Assembly (NCBI GenBank): GCA_002422605.1
Contig: DISW01000025.1
Coordinates: 248,001-312,000, forward strand
Length of the DNA: 64,000 nucleotides
Direction: 5' to 3'
From: Bacteriovoracaceae bacterium UBA6200
GTDB taxonomy: Bacteria; Bdellovibrionota; Bacteriovoracia; Bacteriovoracales; Bacteriovoracaceae
In this document: positions 7,726-16,095 of the stretch, piece by piece
Layout of the letters: each line of letters begins with the position of its first letter
Numbering within the stretch: the first letter of the stretch is position 1
The notes under the pieces: model-generated
The model's database searches: none
The model's input: only the letters and a program-made list of their open reading frames with translations
Told to the model about the DNA's origin: nothing
Translations under genes and position numbers: made by a program

Positions 7726-7765
7726 TTCCTAGCTCAAACTCTCATTATATAAGGATATTTCTCCT

Positions 7766-8623
7766 ATGAAAAACATTCAAGTTGTTGGAATTGTTGGTTC
7801 TGGTCAGATGGGACGCGGAATTGCTCAAGTGGCAGCCCAGACCGGTTTTGAAGTAATTCTTTTTGATGCCTTTAAAAATTCTTTGGATTTTGGGCATAAT
7901 TTTATTAAGACGCAGTTAGACAAAGGTGCAGAAAAGGGGAAGTGGACGTCCGAGGACTCTTCTAAAGCTTTTTCCAAAATTAAGGCCACAACTGAGATTA
8001 ATGATCTGAAAAATTGTGATCTGGTAGTTGAAGCAGCGACTGAGCGAAAAGACCTTAAGTTCGAAATTTTCAAGAACCTGGATGCTGTCGTAAAAGCCGA
8101 TGCCATTCTTGCTTCGAATACTTCCTCTATATCTATTACTGAAATTGCAGCTGTTACAAAACGACCTCACTTAGTAGCAGGCATGCATTTTATGAATCCT
8201 GTTCCGGTCATGAAATTAGTTGAAGGGATTCGTGGTCTGGAAACTTCAGACGAAACTTTCAATACTGTTGCAGCTACAGCTGAAAAAATGGGTAAGGTCT
8301 TTGTTCGTGCCAAAGATTATCCGGGTTTTGCAGTAAATAGAATTCTCATGCCAATGATTAATGAAGCTGTTTATGCTCTCTACGAAGGTGTAGCGGAAGT
8401 TAAAGACATCGATACAGCTATGAAGCTCGGAACCAATCAGCCTATGGGTCCATTGGAACTTGCTGATTTCATCGGTCTTGATACATGTCTGGCAATTATG
8501 AATGTTCTTCATGACGGTTTAGGAGACACCAAATACCGTCCGTGCCCTCTTTTAAAACAATACGTTGCTGCCGGTCGTTTTGGCCGTAAGAACGGAAAAG
8601 GATTTTATTCCTATGACAAATAA
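7766..8623 (+). CDS. hbd: 3-hydroxybutyryl-CoA dehydrogenase
   Basis: A 285-residue NAD(P)-dependent dehydrogenase that interconverts 3-hydroxyacyl-CoA and 3-ketoacyl-CoA. The Rossmann loop is VGSGQMGRGIAQ at residues 10-21. The catalytic His lies in AGMHFMNPVPVMKLVE near 139-153. The C-terminal domain carries NRILMPMINEAV and GPLELADFIGLDT. Length and order match Hbd/PaaH. It is first of three genes acting on the same C4-type intermediates; crt begins inside its last codons. Confidence 0.93.
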   Translation: MKNIQVVGIVGSGQMGRGIAQVAAQTGFEVILFDAFKNSLDFGHNFIKTQLDKGAEKGKWTSEDSSKAFSKIKATTEINDLKNCDLVVEAATERKDLKFEIFKNLDAVVKADAILASNTSSISITEIAAVTKRPHLVAGMHFMNPVPVMKLVEGIRGLETSDETFNTVAATAEKMGKVFVRAKDYPGFAVNRILMPMINEAVYALYEGVAEVKDIDTAMKLGTNQPMGPLELADFIGLDTCLAIMNVLHDGLGDTKYRPCPLLKQYVAAGRFGRKNGKGFYSYDK

Positions 8624-9395
8624 TTTTGAAACCATTCATTTTGATAACAGCTCTGATATTGCTGTTCTGACCATTAACCGTCCATCAAAGCTCAACGCTC
8701 TTAATATCCAGGTTCACCGTGAACTTAAGACTCTTCTAACAGAGCTGCAAAAAGCAAATCTTAAAGGTTTGATTCTTACCGGTGAAGGAGAAAAAGCCTT
8801 CATCGCTGGTGCGGATATTGCTGAAATGAGACCCATGACGACTGGTGAAGCCGAGGCTTTCTCGGAACTTGGTCAACAAGTAACCACTCTTATGGAATCC
8901 CTCCCGTTTCCAACCATCGCGGCAGTGAATGGTTTTGCTCTTGGCGGCGGCTTTGAGATGGCCATGTGCTGTGACTTTATCTTCGCCTCTCAAAATGCTG
9001 TTTTTGGTTTACCGGAAGTAAAGCTAGGTCTTATTCCTGGTTTTGGAGGCACTCAACGTCTTTCCAGAATTGTAGGGGAGAGACGCGCCAAAGAAATGAT
9101 GTTCTCCGGTCGAAATGTGAAAGCTGAGGAAGCCAAGGCTTTGGGAATTGTTCTTGAACTTTTTGCTGACAAGGCCGAGCTTATGAATGGGGCCCGTAAC
9201 TGGTTTGAACTCGTTCGTGCCAACTCATCATATGCTGTTGCCCGTGCTAAAGAAACTCTGTGGTCAGGAATAGATAAAAACCTTGAAGAAGGTCTTAAAA
9301 TCGAAGCGAAAGCTTTCGGTGATATTTTCCAGACAGAACAAATGATCGAAGGCACTTCTGCCTTCTTAGAAAAAAGAAAAGCTAATTTTAAATAA
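8613..9395 (+). CDS. crt: enoyl-CoA hydratase (crotonase)
   Basis: Hydrates trans-2-enoyl-CoA to 3-hydroxyacyl-CoA. It is 260 residues when started at the ATG at 8613, which gives the standard N-terminus. A longer in-frame reading would extend deep into hbd and is rejected. The oxyanion-hole segment AFIAGADIAEM is near 67-77. NGFALGGGFEMAMCCD near 107-122 and the catalytic Glu region LPEVKLGLIPGFGGTQRL near 135-152 follow. The start overlaps the hbd stop by 11 bases, with AAAAGGA upstream, so translation is coupled. Confidence 0.93.
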   Translation: MTNNFETIHFDNSSDIAVLTINRPSKLNALNIQVHRELKTLLTELQKANLKGLILTGEGEKAFIAGADIAEMRPMTTGEAEAFSELGQQVTTLMESLPFPTIAAVNGFALGGGFEMAMCCDFIFASQNAVFGLPEVKLGLIPGFGGTQRLSRIVGERRAKEMMFSGRNVKAEEAKALGIVLELFADKAELMNGARNWFELVRANSSYAVARAKETLWSGIDKNLEEGLKIEAKAFGDIFQTEQMIEGTSAFLEKRKANFK

Positions 9396-9407
9396 AAGGA
9401 AATCGTT

Positions 9408-10550
9408 ATGCTACTTGATGAACAATACAAAGAAATTCGTGACATGGTTAAGAAGTTTTCTGATTCAGAAATTCTTCCTTACGCGCAAAAAGTTGATCAC
9501 GAAGGACACCTTCCGAAAGAGCAAATCGCCAAGCTTGCTGAAAACGGTTTCCTTGGATCTTACGTGCCTGAAGAGTACGGCGGAGCGGGAATGGATTACA
9601 TGTCCTACACTCTGATCGTTGAAGAAATTTCCCGTAACTGTGCTTCAAGCGGAGTGTTCGTTTCTGCTCACACTTCTCTTGGAATCTGGCCGATCCTTAA
9701 TTTCGGTACCGAGGCGCAGAAGAAGAAATATCTTCCGAAAATGGCTTCCGGAGAGTGGATTGGTTGTTTCTGTTTATCTGAACCCAATGCAGGTTCTGAT
9801 GCCGGTTCTCTTACAACTTTCGCCGAAGATAAAGGTGATCACTGGGAGATCAACGGAGTTAAAAACTGGATTACTAACGGTAAAGAAGCAGGTGTTTGTA
9901 TTGTCTTCGCTAAGACTAAAAAAACTCCTGACTATAAAGGGATTTCTTGTTTCATCGTTGAGACAACCACCCCTGGTTTTTCAATCATTAAAGAAGAAGA
10001 TAAGCTCGGGATCCGCGGCTCTTCAACTTGTCAGCTAGCTTTTGATAAAGTGAAAGTTCCAAAAGATGCTCTCTTAGGTGAGCTTGAAAAAGGTTTCCGT
10101 GTCGCTATGGCAACTCTTGATGGTGGTCGTATCGGTATCGCTTCTCAGGCCCTGGGGATTGCTCAAGGTGCTTTTGATTACGCCATTCGCTACACAAAAG
10201 AACGTATTCAATTCGGCGCTCCATTGTCTAACCTTCAAGGAATTCAGTTTATGCTGGCCGATATGAGTACTAAAATTGGCGCTTCCAGACTTCTTATTTA
10301 TCATGCTTCGGCCTTAAAGGATGCAGGGCAGCCTTACTCAAAAGAGTCGGCCCAGGCGAAACTTTTCGCCTCTGAAGCTGCCATGTGGATTACCACTAAG
10401 GCCATCCAACTGTGTGGTGGGAATGGTTATACCAAAGAGTATCCGGTCGAAAGGTTCTTCCGAGATGCTAAAATTACTGAGATTTATGAAGGGACTTCAG
10501 AAGTTCAACGTATGGTTATTGCCGCAGCTGAATTAAAGGCAATCCAGTAA
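9408..10550 (+). CDS. bcd: short-chain (butyryl-CoA-type) acyl-CoA dehydrogenase
   Basis: A 380-residue FAD enzyme that oxidises acyl-CoA to trans-2-enoyl-CoA, passing electrons to ETF. Family landmarks are CLSEPNAGSDAGS near 124-136, NWITNGKEAGV near 151-161, GIRGSSTCQLAF near 203-214 and a C-terminal EIYEGTSEVQR. The Glu at 361 in that motif is the catalytic base position of short- and medium-chain enzymes. AAAAGGA lies before the ATG, 12 bases after crt. It completes the hbd-crt-bcd set. No etfAB genes are seen nearby. Confidence 0.92.
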   Translation: MLLDEQYKEIRDMVKKFSDSEILPYAQKVDHEGHLPKEQIAKLAENGFLGSYVPEEYGGAGMDYMSYTLIVEEISRNCASSGVFVSAHTSLGIWPILNFGTEAQKKKYLPKMASGEWIGCFCLSEPNAGSDAGSLTTFAEDKGDHWEINGVKNWITNGKEAGVCIVFAKTKKTPDYKGISCFIVETTTPGFSIIKEEDKLGIRGSSTCQLAFDKVKVPKDALLGELEKGFRVAMATLDGGRIGIASQALGIAQGAFDYAIRYTKERIQFGAPLSNLQGIQFMLADMSTKIGASRLLIYHASALKDAGQPYSKESAQAKLFASEAAMWITTKAIQLCGGNGYTKEYPVERFFRDAKITEIYEGTSEVQRMVIAAAELKAIQ

Positions 10551-10563
10551 TTTTACGCTCGTC

Positions 10564-10594
10564 AATGGACACTCCCTTTGCTAGAGTGTCCATT
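10564..10594 (+). terminator. intrinsic terminator of the hbd-crt-bcd operon
   Basis: A perfect 11-bp stem (AATGGACACTC/GAGTGTCCATT) with a 9-base loop, followed by AAATTTGTTTTA, 13 bases after the bcd stop. Confidence 0.8.
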
Positions 10595-10649
10595 AAATTT
10601 GTTTTATTCGCGAAGTGTTCGCGTCAGTTAATTTTTTGAGGAGAAAATC

Positions 10650-11933
10650 ATGGCGAAAAAGAAGCCGACTGCTAAAATGCCAGTGAAAAAGGCGGCAGCT
10701 AAAACTGCGGCAAAAAAACCGGTAGCGAAAGCTCCTCCAAAAAAAGCGGCACCAATGTCAAAAAAAGCACCAGCTAAAAAAGCAGCTCCTGCAAAGAAAG
10801 CTGCTCCAGCTAAAAAAGTAACTCCTACAAAAAAAGCACCGGCCAAAAAAGCGGCTCCTGCAAAAAAAGTTGTAGCGAAAAAAGCTGAAAAGAAAGTTGC
10901 TCCAAAATCAATTAAAGAAACTGTTCTTAAAGCGGCTTCTAAGTTAATGGCAAAATCAAAACCTTTAACGAAAGAGCAAGAGAAGAAAAATAAAGAAAAA
11001 GAAAAGGCCGCTCTTGCAAAAGAGAAAGCTCGTCTTGAGAAAGAGAAGGCTAAAGAAAAAGCTCTTCTCGCTAAAGAGAAAGAGAAGCAGGCCAAAGATA
11101 AGGCCAAGCAAAAAGAGCTTGAGAAAAAACAAAAAGAGCAAGAAAAGCTAGATGCTAAGAAAGCTAAGGAAGAAGAGAAAGCTCTCCTTAAAGCTGAGAA
11201 ATCCGGTTCAAAAAAATCTAAAAAGAAAAGTTCTGATGAGGACGATGAAGATTTTGATGACGAAGATCTGGAACTAGGACCTGACGACGAGCCGGCTTTC
11301 GGAGAAGAAGATACTAAGAAAGCACGTAAAGTTGAGGACGATGACTTTGATGAGTTCGAAGAAGAATATAAAAAATCAAAAGTTAAGAAGGGCGGAAAGA
11401 AAGCCTACGAAGTAGATGATCATGAAGATATATTCGTAGCGAAGCCTTCTAAAAAAGCCGTAATGGTCGATTTAGAGACGAATATCGCAGATGAAATTGC
11501 CCAGCTACGTGAGCACTTTAACTGGAAAGATATTGCTGAAGCCATTGGTACGATGGATTTCTTCATTGATCCTAAAAACGATGAGTGTATTGAAAAAGGT
11601 TGTGACAACATCCGTACAACTCAAAGCTATTGCCGTCTTCACTATCTTCGTAACTGGAAAACAGTTCAGAAAAAACGTGAGATTCTAAAAGAAGGCAAAC
11701 TTCAGGAGTATATTGAGGAGCTTATCTCTAAATATCCGACTAAGTACATTGATGCTCTTATTTCCGATTTATCTGATGATAAAGAGTTCTATAAAGTTCT
11801 TAATGAACTTAACATCACTTCTGAGTTTGATTATGAAGAAGATGATTTCGACAGTGCAGCTGATGATGATGATTCTGATGACGATATCGGGATCGAGACC
11901 ATTTCTACTTCACTTCGCTACGAAGACGAATAA
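10650..11933 (+). CDS. histone H1-like Lys/Ala-rich protein with acidic linker and Cys/His C-terminal domain
   Basis: A 427-residue mosaic. Residues 1-90 are Lys/Ala/Pro repeats (AKKAAPAKKAAPAKK) like the H1-type tails of bacterial DNA-compacting proteins. Residues 100-190 form a K/E-rich charged helix or coiled coil. Residues 195-260 are strongly acidic. Residues 270-400 are a folded-looking domain containing C313-x4-C318-x9-C328-x2-H331, which could bind a metal ion. The extreme C-terminus is acidic again. The N-terminal tail suggests nucleic-acid binding, but the acidic stretches could mask it. Gene structure is clean: GAGGAG before ATG and terminators on both sides. I do not know the family of the C-terminal domain. 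Confidence 0.75.
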   Translation: MAKKKPTAKMPVKKAAAKTAAKKPVAKAPPKKAAPMSKKAPAKKAAPAKKAAPAKKVTPTKKAPAKKAAPAKKVVAKKAEKKVAPKSIKETVLKAASKLMAKSKPLTKEQEKKNKEKEKAALAKEKARLEKEKAKEKALLAKEKEKQAKDKAKQKELEKKQKEQEKLDAKKAKEEEKALLKAEKSGSKKSKKKSSDEDDEDFDDEDLELGPDDEPAFGEEDTKKARKVEDDDFDEFEEEYKKSKVKKGGKKAYEVDDHEDIFVAKPSKKAVMVDLETNIADEIAQLREHFNWKDIAEAIGTMDFFIDPKNDECIEKGCDNIRTTQSYCRLHYLRNWKTVQKKREILKEGKLQEYIEELISKYPTKYIDALISDLSDDKEFYKVLNELNITSEFDYEEDDFDSAADDDDSDDDIGIETISTSLRYEDE

Positions 11934-11938
11934 TAAAA

Positions 11939-11960
11939 GAAGCCCCTCGAGAGGGGCTTC
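11939..11960. terminator. bidirectional intrinsic terminator
   Basis: A 10-bp stem (GAAGCCCCTC/GAGGGGCTTC) with A-rich flank upstream and TTTT downstream, so it works on both strands. It lies between the convergent H1-like gene and the secreted lysozyme-like gene. Confidence 0.9.
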
Positions 11961-11968
11961 TTTTATAC

Positions 11969-12682
11969 TTATTTGCAAAGAGGGAAGTCTCTTAAAAGTT
12001 TAATAATTGTTCCGCCCTTTTTTAATCTTAAATGATGCCAATAGGAGTGAGCTCCTGGTCCAAAGAGGCTGCCGTTTCCTTTGTAGGCGCCATCTTTTCC
12101 TTTTAATTGTTCATTTAAAATTTCAAGACCGCACTTTATATTCGCCTGGGCCGGCGCTATATCAGGCACACCACAACTTTTACCACTTTCTCCACCTCGC
12201 CAATATCGATCTCTTCTTGGCTGATTAAGTTGAAGATGGCCTACGGCTGTTCCGTGAGTCGCCGCTCGATTAATGGTGTTGGCCCCGCATGTGGTTTCTT
12301 TAAAGGAAATAGCGGCGAAGAGCCACACCCAGAAATACTCTTTTTCCACTCTGGTAAGGCTTGGCCACTTAGGACAAAAACTTTGAACACCTGGAAGATT
12401 ATTTTCAAAATACTTAGGACCGTTGATTGTTTTTATATGATCTACGATGGTATTTCCGAGACTACCGAGACTTCCATCTGCTTTGATAAAAGCTGAACAA
12501 TCCGCACCCTGATTGCGGTAACCTGAACTTAGAGGAACTTTTGTAATGTCTTCACAAGCAACTTCTGGTCCCTTGGCCACAGTACCTAAACGTTTGAGGC
12601 CGGCCTTAATCATAGAGTCGTCAGCATGGGCAATTGAGAGAGAGAAAAAAGTTAGGGCCAGAAGAGATTTATTCTTTCTCAT
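11969..12682 (-). CDS. secreted lytic transglycosylase/lysozyme-like protein
   Basis: A 237-residue protein with a signal peptide (cleavage after IAHA, about residue 20). The central part AAISFKETTCGAN followed by GTAVGHLQLNQPRRDRYW has the layout of a lysozyme-like/SLT fold. The Glu in FKET is a candidate catalytic acid, and G-x-x-Q-L is equivalent to the GLMQ-type motif. Several Cys suggest disulfides in the periplasm. It would cut peptidoglycan glycan strands. The ATG at 12682 has GGGAG upstream and overlaps the previous gene by 14 bases; the longer reading starts at a non-ATG codon. The family call is by motif layout only. Confidence 0.65.
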   Translation of the reverse strand: MRKNKSLLALTFFSLSIAHADDSMIKAGLKRLGTVAKGPEVACEDITKVPLSSGYRNQGADCSAFIKADGSLGSLGNTIVDHIKTINGPKYFENNLPGVQSFCPKWPSLTRVEKEYFWVWLFAAISFKETTCGANTINRAATHGTAVGHLQLNQPRRDRYWRGGESGKSCGVPDIAPAQANIKCGLEILNEQLKGKDGAYKGNGSLFGPGAHSYWHHLRLKKGGTIIKLLRDFPLCK

Positions 12683-13130
12683 TCGACTCCCATTTAAAAA
12701 CACACTTTATCTTTTTCTCTCCCGGAGAAACTTTCGTGTAGGTCAATGTTTTATCTTTTGATGCTGAAAGGGTTTCAGTAACAACTCTCTCGAGATGTTT
12801 TAATTTTTTTGGACATGAATGAGTGGTAAAAATATTAATAAGATTATTTTCTTTAACTAAACTCGCAACATCCTCGGCACAGCTAGCGAGACTCGAAGTT
12901 GAGAGGATTTGCTTTTCTTTTTGGGGAGGATAGAAAGTTATGTTAGGCCCGACCATGAGTACTTGATCGCTCTTTTCACCCATTAAGTGATAGGGACCAT
13001 CAGCACAGACCTCATTATCCTTTGAGATAACTTTAATCGATCCTGAATCTAAACCCAGAGTCGAGGCTTCCGCAGTCGAATTTTGGAGTATCAGAAATAG
13101 GCATGTAAGGGAGAAGAGGATCCGTATCAT
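12669..13130 (-). CDS. secreted protein of unknown function
   Basis: A 153-residue protein with a clear signal peptide (hydrophobic ILFSLTCLFLIL, cleavage near residue 22) and four Cys in the mature part, consistent with a disulfide-containing periplasmic protein. No family is recognised. Its stop lies within the start of the lysozyme-like gene (14-base overlap), so the two are probably coexpressed. It could be a partner, chaperone or inhibitor of that enzyme; this is inference from adjacency alone. Confidence 0.7.
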   Translation of the reverse strand: MIRILFSLTCLFLILQNSTAEASTLGLDSGSIKVISKDNEVCADGPYHLMGEKSDQVLMVGPNITFYPPQKEKQILSTSSLASCAEDVASLVKENNLINIFTTHSCPKKLKHLERVVTETLSASKDKTLTYTKVSPGEKKIKCVFKWESNEKE

Positions 13131-13197
13131 GAGGAAATTATACGATAGAGCCTAAATCCAACCAAGCTTAATAATGATGAGACGGATAAACAGCTAT

Positions 13198-13668
13198 TTA
13201 GGATTCTTCATCCAGGAAATCTTCGCCTAACAAACGATCGGCTTCCAAAGTGAGATTGATATTCTCGCGAGTGATCTTATAGAAGTAAGTTTCACCTTTG
13301 TGATTAACTTCCTGCCAGGTAGGTTCAAAATCGCTCCACTCATCATCAGCGAAGATTTCGTCGAAGAAAAGACCAACCAAATTGATAAAGTTTTTTTGAG
13401 TGTCTTTGAATTTTTCTAAAGAGTCGATATGTTGTGTTTCACTGGTTAGGATACAAGTGATGGGTGAGCTATACTCGTCTTTTTCTGAGAGATAGGAAAC
13501 TGCCAGTACCAGTTCATCAGGATAGGCCTGCCCGAATACATCGAAATACCGCCCATTTTGCTTACATTCTTTGCTGTAAGTTTCATTGAGCAACCGATTG
13601 AGACCTTCAATCCATTCTTGTGGAAGAGGGTTCGCGTTTTTCTGCGATTTATTTTTTCTGGCCAACAT
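13198..13668 (-). CDS. conserved-looking hypothetical protein, 156 aa
   Basis: A soluble 156-residue protein with a basic N-terminus (ARKNKSQKNA) and a strongly acidic C-terminus ending LGEDFLDEES. No signal peptide or membrane segment. The WIEGLNRLLNETYS helix and the FDEIFADDEWSDFEPTWQEV segment are typical of small regulatory or adaptor proteins, but I recognise no family. It is divergent from the thiolase gene, sharing a 104-base intergenic region that contains an inverted repeat. Confidence 0.65.
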   Translation of the reverse strand: MLARKNKSQKNANPLPQEWIEGLNRLLNETYSKECKQNGRYFDVFGQAYPDELVLAVSYLSEKDEYSSPITCILTSETQHIDSLEKFKDTQKNFINLVGLFFDEIFADDEWSDFEPTWQEVNHKGETYFYKITRENINLTLEADRLLGEDFLDEES

Positions 13669-13692
13669 GACGACCTGCCTTAATAGAAAGAT

Positions 13693-13735
13693 TTAGTGGT
13701 CTTTTATACGACCCTTAATTAAAATATACCACTAA
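13693..13735. promoter_or_regulatory. inverted repeat in a divergent promoter region
   Basis: Perfect 8-bp arms TTAGTGGT (13693-13700) and ACCACTAA (13728-13735) flank 27 AT-rich bases between the 156-residue gene and the thiolase gene. The spacing would place two half-sites about three helical turns apart, so a looping or tetrameric repressor is possible. No cognate regulator is evident. Confidence 0.4.
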
Positions 13736-13772
13736 GAAAGACAATCTTACATTCTCAAAAAAGGACTTAATT

Positions 13773-14936
13773 ATGGCAGTTTATATTCTGGGCGGCGCTC
13801 GCACAGCATTTGGAAGTTTTATGGGCTCTTTATCAACTGTTTCAGCTCCTAAATTAGGTGCTACGGCAATTGAAGGTGCTCTTCAAAAAGCGAATATTGA
13901 AAAATCACAAGTTGATGAAGTTTTCATGGGAAATGTTCTCACTGCTGGTGTTGGACAGGCCCCTGCACGTCAGGCCCTTCTTTTTGCAGGTTTGCCTGAA
14001 AGTGTTCCTGCTACAACTGTTGGTAAAGTTTGCGGCTCTGGACTTCAGTCTATTATTCTTGGTGCTCGTTCAATTCTTACTGGAGACAACCAAGTGGTTG
14101 TTGCAGGTGGAATGGAGAGTATGTCATTGGCCCCTCACGTATTAATGAATTCCCGCTCTGGCGCTAAATTTGGCCCGACTGAGATGAAGGATTCTATGCA
14201 GTGGGATGGTCTTTGGGATGTTTACACAAATCGTGCCATGGGGAACTGTGCTGAAGAGTGTACAAAAAAATATCAGATGAGCCGCGAAGAACAAGATGCT
14301 TATGCTAAAGAATCATTCACTCGCGCTCAAGCTTCTGTAAAAGAGGGAGCTTTTAAGGACGAAATCGTTGCTGTCAAAATCCCTGGAAAAAAAGGCGATG
14401 TTGAAGTGACTGAAGATGAAGGCCCATTCAAAGCGAACTTTGAAAAAATGGGTGGATTAAAACCGGCCTTTGAAAAAGATGGAACGATCACCGCCGCTAA
14501 TGCTTCTACTATCAATGATGGAGCTGCCGCTCTCGTTTTAGGTGGAGATGAATTCGCCAATAAAGCAGAATTTAAAATCCTCGGATGGGCTTCACATGCT
14601 CAGAATCCAACTTGGTTTACAACGGCTCCAACTGAGGCCATGAATAAGGCACTCAAAAAAGCTGGACTCACTGCTGATCAAATCGATTTATTTGAAATTA
14701 ATGAAGCGTTCGCAGCTGTTACTATGGCCGGGATGAAAGACCTGAATATTCCCCATAACAAAGTAAACGTGCTTGGTGGAGCAGTTGCCCTTGGTCACCC
14801 GATAGGTGCTTCGGGAACACGAATTGTCGTTACACTCATGAATGCTATGAAACGCCGCAAGGCCAAGTATGGTTGTGCTGCTATCTGTATTGGTGGTGGT
14901 GAAGCTCTTAGCCTTATTATTGAGAAAGTACGCTAA
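13773..14936 (+). CDS. atoB: acetyl-CoA C-acetyltransferase (thiolase)
   Basis: A 387-residue thiolase that condenses two acetyl-CoA or cleaves acetoacetyl-CoA. The nucleophilic Cys lies in GKVCGSGLQSI near residues 86-96. The C-terminal active-site motifs are NEAFAAVT near 308 and GGAVALGHPIGASGTR near 334-349, with a final CIGGGEAL near 375 carrying the second catalytic region. With hbd, crt and bcd it completes acetoacetyl-CoA to butyryl-CoA interconversion, or the last turn of fatty-acid oxidation. The next gene starts in its stop codon (TAATG). Confidence 0.93.
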   Translation: MAVYILGGARTAFGSFMGSLSTVSAPKLGATAIEGALQKANIEKSQVDEVFMGNVLTAGVGQAPARQALLFAGLPESVPATTVGKVCGSGLQSIILGARSILTGDNQVVVAGGMESMSLAPHVLMNSRSGAKFGPTEMKDSMQWDGLWDVYTNRAMGNCAEECTKKYQMSREEQDAYAKESFTRAQASVKEGAFKDEIVAVKIPGKKGDVEVTEDEGPFKANFEKMGGLKPAFEKDGTITAANASTINDGAAALVLGGDEFANKAEFKILGWASHAQNPTWFTTAPTEAMNKALKKAGLTADQIDLFEINEAFAAVTMAGMKDLNIPHNKVNVLGGAVALGHPIGASGTRIVVTLMNAMKRRKAKYGCAAICIGGGEALSLIIEKVR

Positions 14937-16042
14937 TGACAACGACGGGAGCAGCAGCAGGGTCAAAGTCAGGACTTAAACAATTTAAGACTGGCGAAGT
15001 TCTCTTTAACGATGGTGACATCGCTAGCTCCCTGTTTATCATTCAAAAAGGTCAGGTCCGTCTCTATAAGCCGAAAGGCAAAGGTTACATTGAACTGGCA
15101 GTTCTTCGCGCCGGAGAAGTGATCGGGGAGATGGCCTACTTTGACGAAGATGGTTCTGGAAAGAAACGTTCCTGTTCTGCTTCCGCTATCACACCCGTAG
15201 AAATTATCGAAATCTCTTTTGCAGCTTTCGGAAAAACCATGGAGTCCCTTAATCCTTGGTTCAAAACAATTATTAATACAGTTGTAACCCGTCTAAGAAA
15301 GGCCAATGGCCGCATTCGTGAGCTCGAGGATAATCAGGCCACTATCTCTTACAGTGGAAAACACACTGGTTATGAATTCATGAAGCCGATTGAGGTGATG
15401 AGAATTCTCGGAACCTTTTTCTTGGTTTTTAAAGCTCACGGAGAAGCTCAGGGAAGTGCTCTTTCCGTTAATCGCAAAGTGCTTAGTCTTTATACCCAAG
15501 AGATGTATCAAATCATGGAAGTGAAGATCGAAAGCATCATCACTTTGTTAGTACAGCTTGGCTGGATGGAAGTTAAAGAAGATGCGGACAAGCTACCAAA
15601 TATTTTGCTTTTAAAACATATCGATGTGATCCGTCAGATTTTCATTTTTTACAACACCGAAAGACATCTTCCTGACGAGAAGAAACTCCGAATTGGTGAG
15701 AAATGTGAAATGCTGATTGCTAAAATGTTGGAGATGGCTCCTTCCAATCCTTTAATGGATATTCCTAACATTAAAGTGACCGAGGACAATGCTCCTAAGT
15801 ATACTAAGTATTACAATCTCACTCCCGTTCTGAATTTCTATAAGGCACAAAATATTATTGTTCATGCTAATCATGTTGATGATGCCAAAGGTGTGTTCTT
15901 TGGAGAGATCTTTTTGCAGGATGGATCTGTGTTAGTGGAAATTGATTTCCCTAAGATGCAGAAGCTTTATCCTGTGATTCGTTTCATGAATGCGATTAAG
16001 AAGTCTAATACAGAAAAGGCCCCTGGCGGGGCCTTGGAATAG
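14936..16042 (+). CDS. cyclic nucleotide-binding domain protein without an evident DNA-binding helix-turn-helix
   Basis: A 368-residue protein. The N-terminal Crp-type cNMP-binding beta-roll spans about 12-125 (GEVLFNDGDIASSLFIIQKGQVRLYK, then GEVIGEMAYFDEDG and SCSASA). A helix of about 30 residues follows, then 200 residues with no Crp winged helix that I can recognise; a segment around 165-215 (LSVNRKVLSLY to LVQLGWMEV) could be a divergent one. Translation is coupled to the thiolase gene by TAATG, suggesting a metabolic or second-messenger link. Its ligand could be cAMP, cGMP or neither. Confidence 0.75.
   Translation: MTTTGAAAGSKSGLKQFKTGEVLFNDGDIASSLFIIQKGQVRLYKPKGKGYIELAVLRAGEVIGEMAYFDEDGSGKKRSCSASAITPVEIIEISFAAFGKTMESLNPWFKTIINTVVTRLRKANGRIRELEDNQATISYSGKHTGYEFMKPIEVMRILGTFFLVFKAHGEAQGSALSVNRKVLSLYTQEMYQIMEVKIESIITLLVQLGWMEVKEDADKLPNILLLKHIDVIRQIFIFYNTERHLPDEKKLRIGEKCEMLIAKMLEMAPSNPLMDIPNIKVTEDNAPKYTKYYNLTPVLNFYKAQNIIVHANHVDDAKGVFFGEIFLQDGSVLVEIDFPKMQKLYPVIRFMNAIKKSNTEKAPGGALE
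16016..16035 (+). terminator. terminator hairpin overlapping the end of the cNMP-binding gene
   Basis: An 8-bp GC-rich stem (AAGGCCCC/GGGGCCTT) with a 4-base loop formed by the last codons of the gene. An eight-base T run lies about 10 bases downstream. The gap before the T run makes it an imperfect terminator. Confidence 0.6.
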
Positions 16043-16095
16043 TTCTTTTTTTTTAACGCTCTATTACTTCCACAGCGGAACCGGTTTTTCACTTT

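Noticed and set aside
8565..8612. N-terminal extension of crt into hbd
   Set aside because: The extension would be out of family and lies wholly in hbd; the ATG at 8613 has a ribosome site and the standard N-terminus.
10700..10900. Short regular repeats that could be read as a tandem-repeat or CRISPR-like array
   Set aside because: They are codon-level repeats encoding Lys/Ala/Pro units, with no constant repeat-spacer structure.
10628..11107. Phe/Ala-rich open frame antisense to the H1-like gene
   Set aside because: It is the mirror of Lys/Ala codon repeats (AAA, GCT), so its hydrophobic look is an artefact.
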